Shown piece by piece: positions 21,703 through 33,735 of a stretch of DNA of 64,000 nt (positions are counted from its first letter, which is position 1; every line of letters begins with the position of its first letter). Source of the stretch: Lepidodermella squamata (taxonomy: Eukaryota; Gastrotricha); assembly GCA_047495785.1 (NCBI GenBank), contig JBLDXI010000010.1, positions 1,488,001 through 1,552,000 of the forward strand, read 5' to 3'. The notes under the pieces are model-generated. The model ran no database searches. It saw only the letters and a list, made by a program, of their open reading frames with translations, and was not told the DNA's origin. The position numbers were made by a program, and so were the translations under genes.

Positions 21703-24700
21703 TTATAATCCGGATGCTTCAAACTCCGGTATGTCCATACCGCCTTCCATATGACCTGGATCTTTCCTCTTTTGAGGCGCTCCCGTTGCAGGTCTATAAG
21801 GCCCTAACGGGTTTGGTACGAGCATATCAGACTGTTGGCCATTTACAAAACCAGCAGTAGCAAGTTGTTGCTGTTCTTTCTTCTTTTCCAAATTTTCCAT
21901 GAATCTTTCCGTCGCATACTTGTTGCGCAAGCGAGCTCTCAATTGATGAAGTTGCCCTAACCGGCGTTTGTCTCTCAGCCACTTTGTGAAATGATTTAAA
22001 TTATGCTGAAATCGCCTGATGTCTCTACTTAGAGTCATATAGTCGAGGCACACAACAATGCCTAAGAAAAAGCCGAGAATCGATAAAACTGTCGAGGCTG
22101 TAGCCACAGCCGAGTCGGATTCAAAAGCGACTACTTTCGCTGGCTTCGGTGCGGTTAGAAGGGCATTTCTCGAGCATGCAAGTTGCTGTTTGTCCCACGT
22201 GGCATTTTCGTTGCATCGCCAATATGCAAATTGATAGGTTTGATTTTTGCTTGGTTCGTAGCCCTGATTCCAGTCGCACTCGAAAGCAACTACTTGGTCG
22301 TAGAGGATAGTTTCCACCTCGGAACTTGAATTCATTATCCGATAATTCGCGATTTCAAAGCTTTGTGGCATATCGCAGCTTACAACTGAAAGAAAAGGAT
22401 CCGAGAATATACTATCACCTGCTTCGTGTAGATTCTTACGAAGGCAAGCCAGTTGGTTTGTTGACCAATATCCAGATTCCAGACACGTGTTTACGACTTT
22501 ACCCAAAGGCGTGTTCTCCGTGCCAGGCTCAATGTACAAGCTGTTAGCGCCTTTGCTACACTTCATGATATATGTTTCGCCGAATAAGTAGATTCCAGCT
22601 TTTATATCCGCAATATACGCATTTTCCTCCTCCATCGGTTTCGAGCACGTTACAACTGCAGGGGGCAATAGAATGAAACGCATTTTATGAAAACATAGAG
22701 CCTGCATTACCTGAGCAGACTGGTTGGCCGATGGGCGTCCAGGTGCCATTCGACTGACAAGTTTTCACGAATAGTTCCAAACTGGAATCTGGCTTGAAAC
22801 CTTGCTTACAGCTATAAGAAGCTATACCGCCGGTTTGATTCGCTGATACGTTGTAAAATGTGTTGATGCCATCAATAAGAGCCTTGCATGGGGGAACTGT
22901 CAATTTTTTTAAATGATATCAATAAGCCATGAAAAGCGTTTCCTTACGAAGACAAGAGGCTCTACCATCAACCCAACTCCAGCCAGTTGACCCAGTGAAA
23001 GAGCATTCCATGAGCCCAGTTGTCGAACCAGTCATATTATAACCAGAATTGCAGATATACTTAACCCGGTCGCCCTTTTTGAAGTAATCCAAATTGGTGG
23101 AGTTGACAAAATAAGCTTGGGCTAGGGATGGCGGGTTCGGGCAGGCTGCAGCTAAGCAAGTTGGGTAGTTCTTATTGATCGCCAACCAGTTGCCAGTGGC
23201 TGCATTCGGCGTGAATGGATCACAAACATGCATCCCAGTATCAGCGGCCGATTTGGCTGTGAAACCCTTCTTGCAAAGCATCATAGCTGTCTGCATAAAC
23301 CCGGCACTGCCGTTAAAGGATTTCAAAGGCGGGGCTGATAAGGACCATTCAGCGTTGTCAGGTAAGGTAACACCTTTAGGTACAGCTGAGCAGTTATTAG
23401 ATGGGCTCAATCGTCTTCCGCAGGTGTAAGCGCATACGACCATAGCCTCGTTTTCAGTTTCACAGGCTCCAGTAGCCGCCCAATCGCCACAGGTGCAGTT
23501 CTGGTCAACTGGCAAACGTGGGTCGACTTCGCATTCACAAGTCGCCCACTTTGTGCATGTACCCTGGCATGCGATCCACATGAAACCGGGATTAGACATG
23601 CAACTGCCTTGATCCATCCACGTTTTACACATCGGTCCAATGTCATTTCGAGGGGACAAGCAGAGTGTCGTATTAGAGGAAGGAGTGCATATGTTTGGGC
23701 CAGAGCACACCGAACCTGCAGTACACGCCGGAACACATCGGTCTAAGAAAACGTTTTTGAAAAAAGACCCAATCTCTTCGTCGAATCTTACATTGGGAGC
23801 AATCGTCACCAGTAAAGAAGTCTGTGCAATTGCATTTATCCGGAGAAGCGCACACGCCATCATTTTTACATTCAAAGGTGCAGGTTGCTAAAAATAAATT
23901 ATCAACCCTCTTTCATTGGCGATTCCTTTTTTTGAGGATTACGGGTACTGCAGGTAGGTCCAGTCCATCCTGGAGAGCAACTGCAAGTTTTGTCAGTCTT
24001 GCAAGTACCACCGTTCGCACAGTTGGGAGCGCAAATAGCCAATCCTAAAATAAAATGTTGTATTGTCAGCCAAGAAAAATTTGAAGATACCTGTGTTGCA
24101 GGTAGCACCCGTCCATTGTTCCGTACAATTGCACATGTTCCAGCCAACGCAAGTGCCGCCATTCAGACACGGATTTGTGCACGAGACGGTGAAGTACCTG
24201 CACATATTTCGAACTTGGCTCAGACTGGACGCGTTCAGGGCTGCTTTATAGACGGACGTACAACCAATGTTGAACGTCGGCGGATATGCCGCGCCATTAT
24301 ACCGACGGCCAATGTACATCCAGTAGCTTGTGGCTGGAGGGGGATTCATCGTCTTTGATCCGACGAATGAGGAGTTGCAAAAGAGGCTTAGAATCCCTGA
24401 AGCTTTTTCATAAGTGATAGCAATGAATTGATTGCCCGGTGTGAGCAAACAGTCAGCTTTAAGCCCAGCCGGCTCACCTCCACCGTTCATGGGGTTGAAC
24501 CATAGTTTATCTGAACCATCATACATCCAAACGTGCATCGCAGGTGATGTGTCGTTTTTGGTAAACTCAAAGATTGGTTGAATTACTGTTGATACGATTC
24601 GTATGAGGGTAGCGATAGTAAAAGATTGCCCATCCAAATTGAGTAGGCTGTGCTGATAAGTGACAAACTGCGGGATTGAGCCTTGAACTTGTAACGCACA

Positions 24701-27700
24701 AGTTGGGCAGAACGCGCCACCACTGTGAATCGGCCGAGTATTCGGATCCCCATCGACACCATTAACCCAAGCATCTTTCGTCCCAAACTCTGTTGTGAAC
24801 GGCCAATAAGCTATTAGTCCAGGTAACTCGGAGAGTTTCGCGCTGATTACATCCCTGTATATCATTTTCAGCGCTATGCAATAAAAACCAATAATGGTGG
24901 ATATCAATCAGAAATCAGAACACTACCTGTGTCGCAAGTTGCTCCTGTCCACCCTGGTTGGCATTTACATCTATTGAACCCAACGCAGGTCCCGTTATTC
25001 TTGCACAGTGATGAAGAACATTTCACTGAAAAAAGTTATTCCCAATGAGATGCTGGTTTTCGGAGGGTAGGGTAATTCCGCACAACGACAAGTGGTAATG
25101 AAATATTAAGGCTAACCTGAGAAGAGCGCACATGTATCCTTGACCTTGAGAATTTCGGTTACATTCAAAGCCGAAGAGTGCACTGAAGCACACGCTATAC
25201 TGCCATCAAAGTTAGCGCCGGTCGGATCACCATTGCTGGATAAAGGTATGAAACTTGTGTAAGGAAGTATGTATTATGGCCATTTCTAACCTGAAACCAA
25301 GGTTTAATTTTGAAGATGTCACAGGGGCCGTGGCCAATTGGTACGTGGCGCCAAGAGATTCATTGCAGAAGTGTCTCACAGTTTTGGTCGAGGCATCGTA
25401 AGACACAGAGATGAAAACCCAACTGAAAGAACTCGAGCCAAAGGAGCAAGTATTTGCTGTACCAGAATCGACTTTGAGCGTATTAGCAGCCGAGTAAAGC
25501 CATCTCATGCCGTAGTTACCGCTTCCAATAGTGGAATTCGAAGGATTCACATATTCGAAGATCGTTCTAATTCCCCAGTAATTGCGATGAAATTGTTAAG
25601 CAAAATGCTAAACCTTACCTCATCACAGTTGTCGTAGGAATGATGAAGGCTGTGAACGTCCACGATGAAGAGCCGAAATTCAGAGCAGCGTTGTCAAATC
25701 CAAGGTATAGCTTAGGGTTGCCAGTACCGAATTGCATCCCAGTATCGGATAAACCGAAAGGTCCAGTGGAATATGTTATCAAATTGCTTGAAACTCCGTT
25801 AATTGTATTCAAGTAGTCCGTGGCTTGATAGTCATCAGTAAGTGGCCAATAAGCTACTAAATCTGTCAGATTTCCAATCCAGCTGCTCACAAAGTCGTAA
25901 TCGGTTGGCACTAAAATGAATGAAAATCAATTTAATTCATGAAAGTAATTCATGAAATCTTCCTCGTAATTGTCTCATATTTTGAACTGTTTATCTTGAA
26001 ACTGCTTTACATCCCTGAGATTGTTCTTCTTCAGATTTATTTCTAATCATTGACTTTTTTCTGCGATTTAGTACGAAGATAGTAGACGACGTGTAATTTA
26101 ACGTCGAATACTTACATTTTGGAGAACCGAGTATTCAATGAATGCATAATATCCAGAAGAAACATGAGTCACTTTGTAGCGTAGGATTGAGGCCTGACAG
26201 TCCTCAGGAACTCCGTCACTCAGAAGTCTATCCCGCCTATCCTATTAGTAGCCAAACGGCTGCTCTACGACACAACAGAGCTGCAGTAAAAAATTAACTT
26301 ACAGGCATCACATAGCCTCCCTTTCCAAGGTGCTACGCAGTTACATCTATTGAAACCAGAGCAAGTTCCGCCATTGGCACAAATTGGACATGATACTAAA
26401 TAAGTGTTAACTTTTCAGTAGAAAGCAGCAGAAGAAGCAGCGAAATGCATACCTGAGAAGCTTTTGCATAAATCCCTGACGTCGAGCAATTGATCAGTTG
26501 TTAAAGCTGAGCTAAAAACTGATAAACAGGCGATCTTCGCAGAAATAACAACCCCGCCAAAACTCCTACGGAAAAGAAACCTATTCGGAATTTTAATCCA
26601 GCGCAATTTCTCACCTGCATCCGAGGCAAACAAGGTTCGAAGTTGGTGGAAAACTTGGATATGTTTGAAGGCTCTTATATGCGTCGCCGCAAAAAGCCTT
26701 GCCTTGCCTTTTCATGTGATCATACGAGTAGCCAACATACTGCCAGTTTTGTATCATGGGGCACGGAGGATTGTGTGTGGCAATAACAGCATTAACCCAC
26801 AGTGCGTTGTATGTGCCATAGTGCCAAATGTGCGACTGCCACATGCCGCTGGTGTCGCTCCATTCGAAGAGTGGTCCCGCATTGCCATTAAACAGGTAAA
26901 CCCAGAAGGATACAGTGAATGATGAATTCCCGAAATTTAGCTGGCTCGTATTGAATGTGGCAAATTTATTCTGCGGGGAACCACTGCCGACTTCGACGGC
27001 TGTGCTTCCAACTCCGAAAGGTCCTGATGTAAAATTGTGAATCGAGTTCGATGGCGTAGGAATGACTTTTGCGCCTGGACTGATATCGTTGTAGCCATAC
27101 TTGTGGCTAAGTGGAAGATATGCTACTAGCGATGGATAGCTTGCTAATTTTGATGATACATAGACATCATCCACATCAACTAAAAATTAGGAAATTATCA
27201 CCCTTGCTTCATTAATTCATCAATTTACTTGAAGAACACAGGTCGCCTACGAAGGGCGGTTTGCATTTGCAGACATTGAAGCCAACACAAGTGCCACCAT
27301 TTGCGCAGTTAGCAGGGCAGTAAACTTTGGGAGAGAAAAATCCGAATAGTCATAAATTGGATCGCGAAAAGGATAGCATACCTGAAAATAGCCTGCAGGC
27401 ATTACGAACCTGCATTAATTCAGTTTCTGTAAGGGCTTTCGAGTGGTAAGAAGTGCAGGCCATGAACACGTCAGAGGTGCTCGCTGCATTAGGGCCACCG
27501 GTCGAGATCCACCCTGGCCTAATAAAATTTACGCACGAAATATTAAGAGGATGAATATCAATTAAAAGTGATTAAATCATGCCTGTAGCCAATGTTCAGA
27601 ACATTCGTTGTAGCAGCGGGCTTCGATCGCGTTTTAGCCGGCCCGGCCCATGACCAGCCGCAAAATATCTGCGTCGAGTAAGTGGTACCGTTTAAACTGA

Positions 27701-29167
27701 AAGTAACAGCGACGAATTGCCATTGCTGATATGTCGCGCAGTTGCCGTATTGGAACGCATCTCCGGCCGGATTTCTGACGTGAACATACAAAGAATTTGC
27801 TCCGCCTTTCTGGAAAAAATTAGCGCCCAAGTCGCCTTCAGCGGGGTAATCAAATGTCGAATTGGTAAATTGATATAGTGGGAGGTCGGAAGTTGACTGG
27901 AAGTTGATAAAAGCAGCAAATGTCCATTCCCCGGCCCCACGGACGAGAAGATTCGAATAAACAGTCAAATAAGAATTCGCCTTCATGTAGATGGCAGATC
28001 TAGGGGCTAGAAACGGCCCAGAAACGTGATTTGGAGGATCAGGCACGGCAATCGTGTTAAGCTTGTTAGGTCCAGCATCCAGCCGCCCGTAGCTACTCGT
28101 CATGGGCCAGTAGGCTATCAATCCGGGTAGCTTCGCGAGTTGGGCATCGATAAATCCTGTATCTATTGCGGCAGCATAATCTAAGGAAGGAAACGTCCTA
28201 ATGCTTTATAGTGATCAGACATTTTCAAACTGGTATTGCAAATGCCGCCGTAATAGTTTGCCGTACACTTGCATATGTCCTTGCCAATGCACGTGCCGTT
28301 GTTGGAACACGACGGAGAACAGGCTCCTGAGAAAATATTATAGCTACATCAGGCCATTATTTTTCTAATTGATCAATTTACCAGTAAAAGTAGTACAAGC
28401 AAACTGATGGAGCTTTAATTCATCCAAGGTCAGAGCTGTTGAATGGAATCCACCGCACATCACTCTAGCATGTGAATCCGTGTTAGGACTCGGGGTGTCC
28501 CTTAAAAGCAGGATTGAGCGACGCCCATAACCAAAATTTAGAGGTCAAACCTGTATCCAATGTAAACTTTGTTAGTCGTGACGATTCTTGAGGCTGGGTA
28601 TGGCATAACAGCTACAGATGTGAAACTTCCCCTGCAGTACAGTCGGATCGTACCGGCATAAGCGTCGTAAGTAATGGCGATAAGCTGAAGCCCAGATATA
28701 TCGCATGGGTAAATCATCCATTCCGAACCGGGCGGGCCATTGACGCCGATGATGTTATCGCCTGTTTGCCAAACGTAGAACCCGTACGTATTACCAGCGG
28801 GTGGATCATCGTATTCCATCAATGGGAAAACATTCCTTGTACCAGTGTCAATTATCTGGGTGTAGGTCCATGACGTAGCTCCGAAGTTCAATCGCGGGTC
28901 TGTTATCGTGATGTAACGACCGCTCTTTGCGCTGTACGATCCGTCAGTATCACCATTGAACCCATCGTCAAAACTGCTAGCCGTCGTGCTGGAAAGTACG
29001 CTATTCAACTTGTAAGTCGTTTTCGCGTCATTGCCTAAGGCCGAAATGCTCCAAGGCCAATAAGCAACGCAGCTATCGAGGGAAACCAACGCAGCGAAAG
29101 CTAGATCAGCGTCTGCTTTCACGGAGGACGCCAAGCAAAGGAGTGTACTCAAGCTTAATAGAAACAT
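21703..29167 (-). CDS. Multidomain LamG/EGF/ShKT/CCP single-pass receptor, copy C (complete)
   Basis: Complete 20-exon gene of 2026 residues. Exons: 29167-28551, 28500-28382, 28326-28231, 28180-27583, 27518-27382, 27324-27229, 27179-26615, 26565-26453, 26395-26303, 25910-25619, 25566-25291, 25235-25117, 25025-24927, 24873-24091, 24044-23943, 23887-23792, 23742-22948, 22896-22711, 22655-22440, 22385-21703. Approximate layout: signal 1-18, LamG1 20-245, EGF 246-277, LamG2 278-522, EGF 523-554, LamG3 555-780, EGF 781-811, LamG4 812-1040, EGF 1041-1073, LamG5 1074-1300, three EGFs to 1400, two ShKT 1401-1530, five CCPs 1530-1870, membrane helix about 1896-1918, tail to 2026 with a KKKEQQQ-containing helix and an EGGMDIPE motif. 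The donor after 27583 is GC, as in copy B. It lacks copy B's two extra EGFs. Confidence 0.9.
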
Positions 29168-29645
29168 TCTTGGAACAATTATTGTTTGATATTCAAGTCT
29201 TAAATGGGTGCCGTGACATAATCAATCAACTGTTGCCATGCATTGCGGCGTCTAACAAAATAAGAAAAAAATAAGAAAAATTACGACGCTAGGCGTCTCT
29301 ATCATTTGATTCGTCCCTTTACGAAAGTTCTAGCAAGAATTCGAGAGCCGGCGGCAAATGACATACGTGAGACAATTCGATTTTTTTGAATGAGTAATTT
29401 ATGATGATTTCTTGTAATGCATGGGTATTTCACAGCCATCGAAATAGAAGAGAATGCGCTTTTGCAGGTGTTTATGAATTCGGACCCACGGGTAAAACTC
29501 ACGCTAACTAGCGGCAAGGTGTGAAAGTAAAAATATGCATGCAGAAAGGCTTTTATTCTCAGAAATCAACTTAATAAATGCCTGACTGCGAAATAGATGT
29601 TTCCTTATGCCTAATCAATATAACAAATATATCGGCCGATGGCAA
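29168..29645. other. Spacer between receptor copies C and D
   Basis: 478 bp without a gene. The part next to copy C (29281-29430) resembles the upstream block of copy A. The copy D 3' flank near 29550 contains AATAAAAG (minus strand), a likely polyadenylation signal. Confidence 0.5.
29281..29430 (-). promoter_or_regulatory. Conserved upstream block of receptor copy C
   Basis: Aligns by eye with 6841-6990 upstream of copy A: TTACGA, TT(A/C)..GAAAGTTCTA, AGAATTCG, a shared ACAATTC stretch and TGATGATTTCT in the same order and spacing. Either conserved promoter or duplicated background. Confidence 0.35.
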
Positions 29646-32600
29646 TCATTCGGGTTTGAAATATTGCTTTTTCGGGATTAAGGCTCTCGGGCTTTTCTCG
29701 AGTAAGGCTTTTCTCGAGTTGATCGACCAAGTTTGACCTCTATAAATCGAGCCTTCTGGCGTGTCCATACCGCCTTCGGTTCTTAAGGGAGCTGTGACGC
29801 TGAAATAAGACCCGCCGCTATACGTTCTCTCTCGAGGTTCTATCATATCGAGCGATATTGTTATCGAGACATTGTCACCGCCAGCAGCTTGCGCAAGACC
29901 AGCTGCAGCTAACTGCCGTGCGTCTCTCTCAGTCTCAGCAGCTTTCAGTGCTGTCTCAGTAGCGATTTTAGCACGGATGACCTTTCGAACGTTACGCAGT
30001 TCCTTGATTCGACTTTCGTCGCGAAGCCTCCTCCTAAAGTGGCTGAAGTTATGCCTAAGGCGCCTCATTTCTCGATCCAAGGTCATGTAATCAAGGCAAA
30101 CAACAACTCCTAAGAAAAACATCATTAGCGATAGAACTGTCGTCCCAGTTGCTACAGCAGAGGCATCAGTGAACGTTGTATCGTTTGTGTATCGAGCTAC
30201 TATCGCTTTCTGTAAGACATTTTGCACGCATTTCACCTCCGTTTTTGCCCAAGTGCCGTTTTCTGTACATGACCAAGTAGCAAAAGGCGTGGTTTGATTC
30301 CGCGCTGGTTCAAATCCCTGATTCCAGTCGCACTCCATCAAAAGCATGCTGCCGTAAAAAAGATTGGTCAGTTCTGATGATGAATTCAAAATGTTCATCA
30401 ATGCTATTTCGTATTTGACCGGTTCCGGGCATTGAACAACTTTGAAAAAACTCAATCATGAGGTATCTCTTCTAAAATCAGAGGCTCATACGTAAACAAT
30501 GCAGATCGTTGGTGGTCCACTGGCCGTATTCATCGCAAGTTTTGACAACCTGCTGAAGGGGCGTTGATTCAGTCCCGGGTTCAACGTAAACACTCGTGGC
30601 TCCTTTTGAACATGTTACTGTTATCATATCGTTGTATACATAATAATTAGAATCCTTTAGTCCGACGGTCACGGAATAAGGTTCAATCACAGGGGCAGGG
30701 CATTTAGCAACTGGGTTGAAATGAAGGTAGAATTAGGCTGAGGACAGGGCGAAATAACTCACTTGAACATTCTGGACTACCTTTCGGTAGCCATGATCCA
30801 TCGCTCTGGCAGGTCTTGACAAACGCATTTAGCCCGCTAGTTGGAACGTTGCCTTTAATACAGGCGTAAACAGCCACCCCACCGGTCGAATTCGACGATA
30901 CTTTGTAGGAGACATTAGTTCCGGGCTCAAGAGAGTCACACGTCGGAACTGAAAATCAGAAATAGACACAGATTTACGATGTAATGAAATGACGTACAAA
31001 TGCATTCCGGAGGATTATCAGCCCATGACCAGCCAGACTTTGTCGCAAACGTGCAAATTGCTTTGGCGACCGACGCGCCAGATATAATGTAATCAGGCTC
31101 ACAGCGATAGTAAATGGAATCGCCGTAGAAGAAATTACTTGGCTGGGTCACATTCACGGCTATTCCATGAGAGATGACAGGTGGGTCCGGGCAAGTTTGG
31201 GCTGAAATGAATTCATTTGAGATACATTCATTTGAGCAGGACACAGAACCTACGCAAGCATTTAGGCAGTTGGAATCCTATTTGAAACCAATTTCCAGTC
31301 GTAGCATTCGGCGTGAATGGGTCGCAAATATGATTTGCATTGTTCAATTGACTATCAGCCACATAGCCAGGATTGCAGACCACGGAGGCATACTGCAGAT
31401 AGGCAGATTTACCCACAAACCCAGAGGGCTGATCGAACGCCATTTGCCACTTAGAATTAGCAGGGAGGGCTATATGTAGTGGGGTGTTAGAACAAAAATT
31501 TGTCGTATTCTGACGTCTCCCGCATGAAAATGGGCAATTTTCTTGGACCATGCTGTCGGTTTCGCATAGCCCTAACGAAGCCCATTCGCCGCAAGTGCAG
31601 TTGGTATCAGTGATAGGACCCGAGGGTTGAGGATCGCATTCACAGGTCGCATATGACGTGCAAGAGGTTTGACATGAACTCCACATGAATGCTAAGGATA
31701 ATCAACAGTTTTCGATTTCTCGCGCTGAAAATAAAGCTTACATGGATTCGCTAAGCAGTGACCTTGGTTCATCCAGTTAAGACAAGATGAGGATGAAAAG
31801 TCAGGTCGCGTGGAATTGCATTGGTTGCTGCCAATGCTGTTGGAACATGTATCAGGGGCTACACAGACTTTACCCCCAGTGCAGGGTACAGAGCAAACAG
31901 CTTGAAAAGTCGGGTTGTAAAAAATTAGAGCAAAATCAGGAAAAATCTCTTACGAGTTGCGCATTGATTGTCAGATCCGCTCCAGCCAGGCGGGCAGATG
32001 CAAGTATTAGATGACGTACAAGTTCCTCCATTGTGGCATGGAGGGTCGCAATTCGCTGCAGGGAATAAGATTTTCAAGTTTAAAAGCAGTTCGAACTCAA
32101 CTTACGGTCATCGCATGACGGACCACTGAACAAACTCGTGCACTGACAAACATTGGGCGCAACGCAAGTACCGCCGTTGTTGCATCCAGTTGGAGCACAG
32201 GAAGCTGAAAATCCTTACCTCTAAAGCATCGATCCACATTTTTATAAAAGCATACGCATGTTGCACAGTGGCCCAGTCCAGCCAGGTTTGCAGCTGCAAA
32301 AATTAGCCCCAACGCAAGTTCCGCCATTTTGGCACGGCAGATCGCAGGTAACTTGAGGACCAATACAATAACGAAAATGTACTACTCAGAAAATTCGTCC
32401 TTACATGAAGTGCAATCATAACCACTCCACGCATGGGTACAGCTACTGCATGAGTAGCCGGCTGGGCTCGAAAAATCTAGTCGGCAAGTTCCAGGGGTGC
32501 ATTGATTCGTAGCTTTAGCCGGAGTTAGAGGACACGTGACCTCTATAAGGAACCACAATTAAAACCACTGGGACTCATCATTCATTACAATACCTGAATT

Positions 32601-33353
32601 GTACAAAGGACAAATGGTTTTGATATTCATCAAATCATCGGCTGTAAGCGCTGTTTTGTAGATGTGAAGACAGGCGAATTGAAAGTCTTTCCCGAAGTTC
32701 GATGAAGTTCTGGAAACTAGCCCGATATACGATATGAAAAACTTACGAACAAAACCTTACCGATAGCCGAGGAAGAGCTTTTCTGAAGTAGCTGGAGATG
32801 ATGCTTGAAGTACAGGCTGGCTGAATGTATCATTACAAAACAGTCTCAACTCTCTGCTGATGTCGTCGTAAACCAGGGCAACAAACTGCCAGTCACTTAG
32901 GGAACAATTCATCTGAACTGCCCCTCCATTTATCGGATTGGCGATAAGGCTATTTGAAGTTGGATTATGCCATAGATTCGCACCGAAACCTCCATTCGGC
33001 AGGGTGTATTCGAGAATCGGACCAAGTTGACCTTTCGTATTAACGAAAATCGCCATGGTCCACGATACAGAGTTGAAATTGAACTGAAAAGATGTAAAAT
33101 TCAAATATTGTTGCGAGCTTCCAGTCTCAAGTGCCGTATTCAGGGCTCCAAAAGGTCCAGTGACTGGGTTAGCCTTATTTGTAGCGAATCTTCCGTCGAT
33201 CTTATTGCCAGACCCGTCCGAAACTCCAAACTGGCCCGATAACGGGTAGAAAGCTAGCGGTTGGATGAAGCTGTTGTAGTAGGTGACCAAGGTCGAGTAG
33301 GCCCCGAATGCCAGATTCGGGCCTAACGCCAGAAAAAGTAGGACGTGAATCAT
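29646..33353 (-). CDS. Divergent shorter LamG/EGF/ShKT/CCP receptor, copy D
   Basis: Twelve-exon gene of 1047 residues related to copies A-C. Exons: 33353-32761, 32709-32594, 32542-32405, 32351-32256, 32204-32106, 32055-31954, 31900-31742, 31691-31254, 31201-30998, 30948-30763, 30710-30492, 30439-29646. A signal peptide (MIHVLLFLALGPNLAFG) is followed by a single laminin-G-like domain, about four EGF-like modules, ShKT domains, a diverged ShKT/CCP hinge, four CCP domains, a membrane helix (VLSLMMFFLGVVVCLDYMTL) and a tail. The helix-to-tail segment is clearly homologous to copies B and C, including LDYMTL and EGGMDTPE. The tail end (KKQYFKPE) differs. It has lost, or never gained, four LamG-EGF units, so it may resemble the ancestral form. 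Its ShKT block has one more intron than the others. Confidence 0.88.
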
Positions 33354-33735
33354 TTTTAGACTGCAATCTTATTCGGCTGAAACCAGCAGCCAAAATATGA
33401 AGAATAACAAGCTAGAAAGTTTCTTAGCAGCTACCAGCCAGCCCCAGGTTCGACCTGTTGTAACAACAAACGCGAATTGCGTCTTCATAATTGATGAGGG
33501 AACCTATATAATTGCGTCACCACTAAGAAAACACGCGATTTGATTGAATATAAAACGACGACATGTCCGGGTAATTCTTTATTTTTTTTATTTATAAAAA
33601 TTTGGGCAGTTTCAGCTCAGCGCGTTCGGCAGCTTGTTGACTAGCCTGAAATAGCATGAAAACAAATCAGTTAACAGTTCGAAAAAATCAAGCTTTGAAG
33701 CGCAGGTTTTTAAATCAATGGTAAGCGGGCTGCAT
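33354..33735. other. Spacer between copy D and the GABA-B-like gene
   Basis: 382 bp, no gene seen. TTTATTTATAAA at about 33586 gives AATAAA on the minus strand, a plausible polyadenylation signal for the GABA-B-like gene. Confidence 0.45.
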
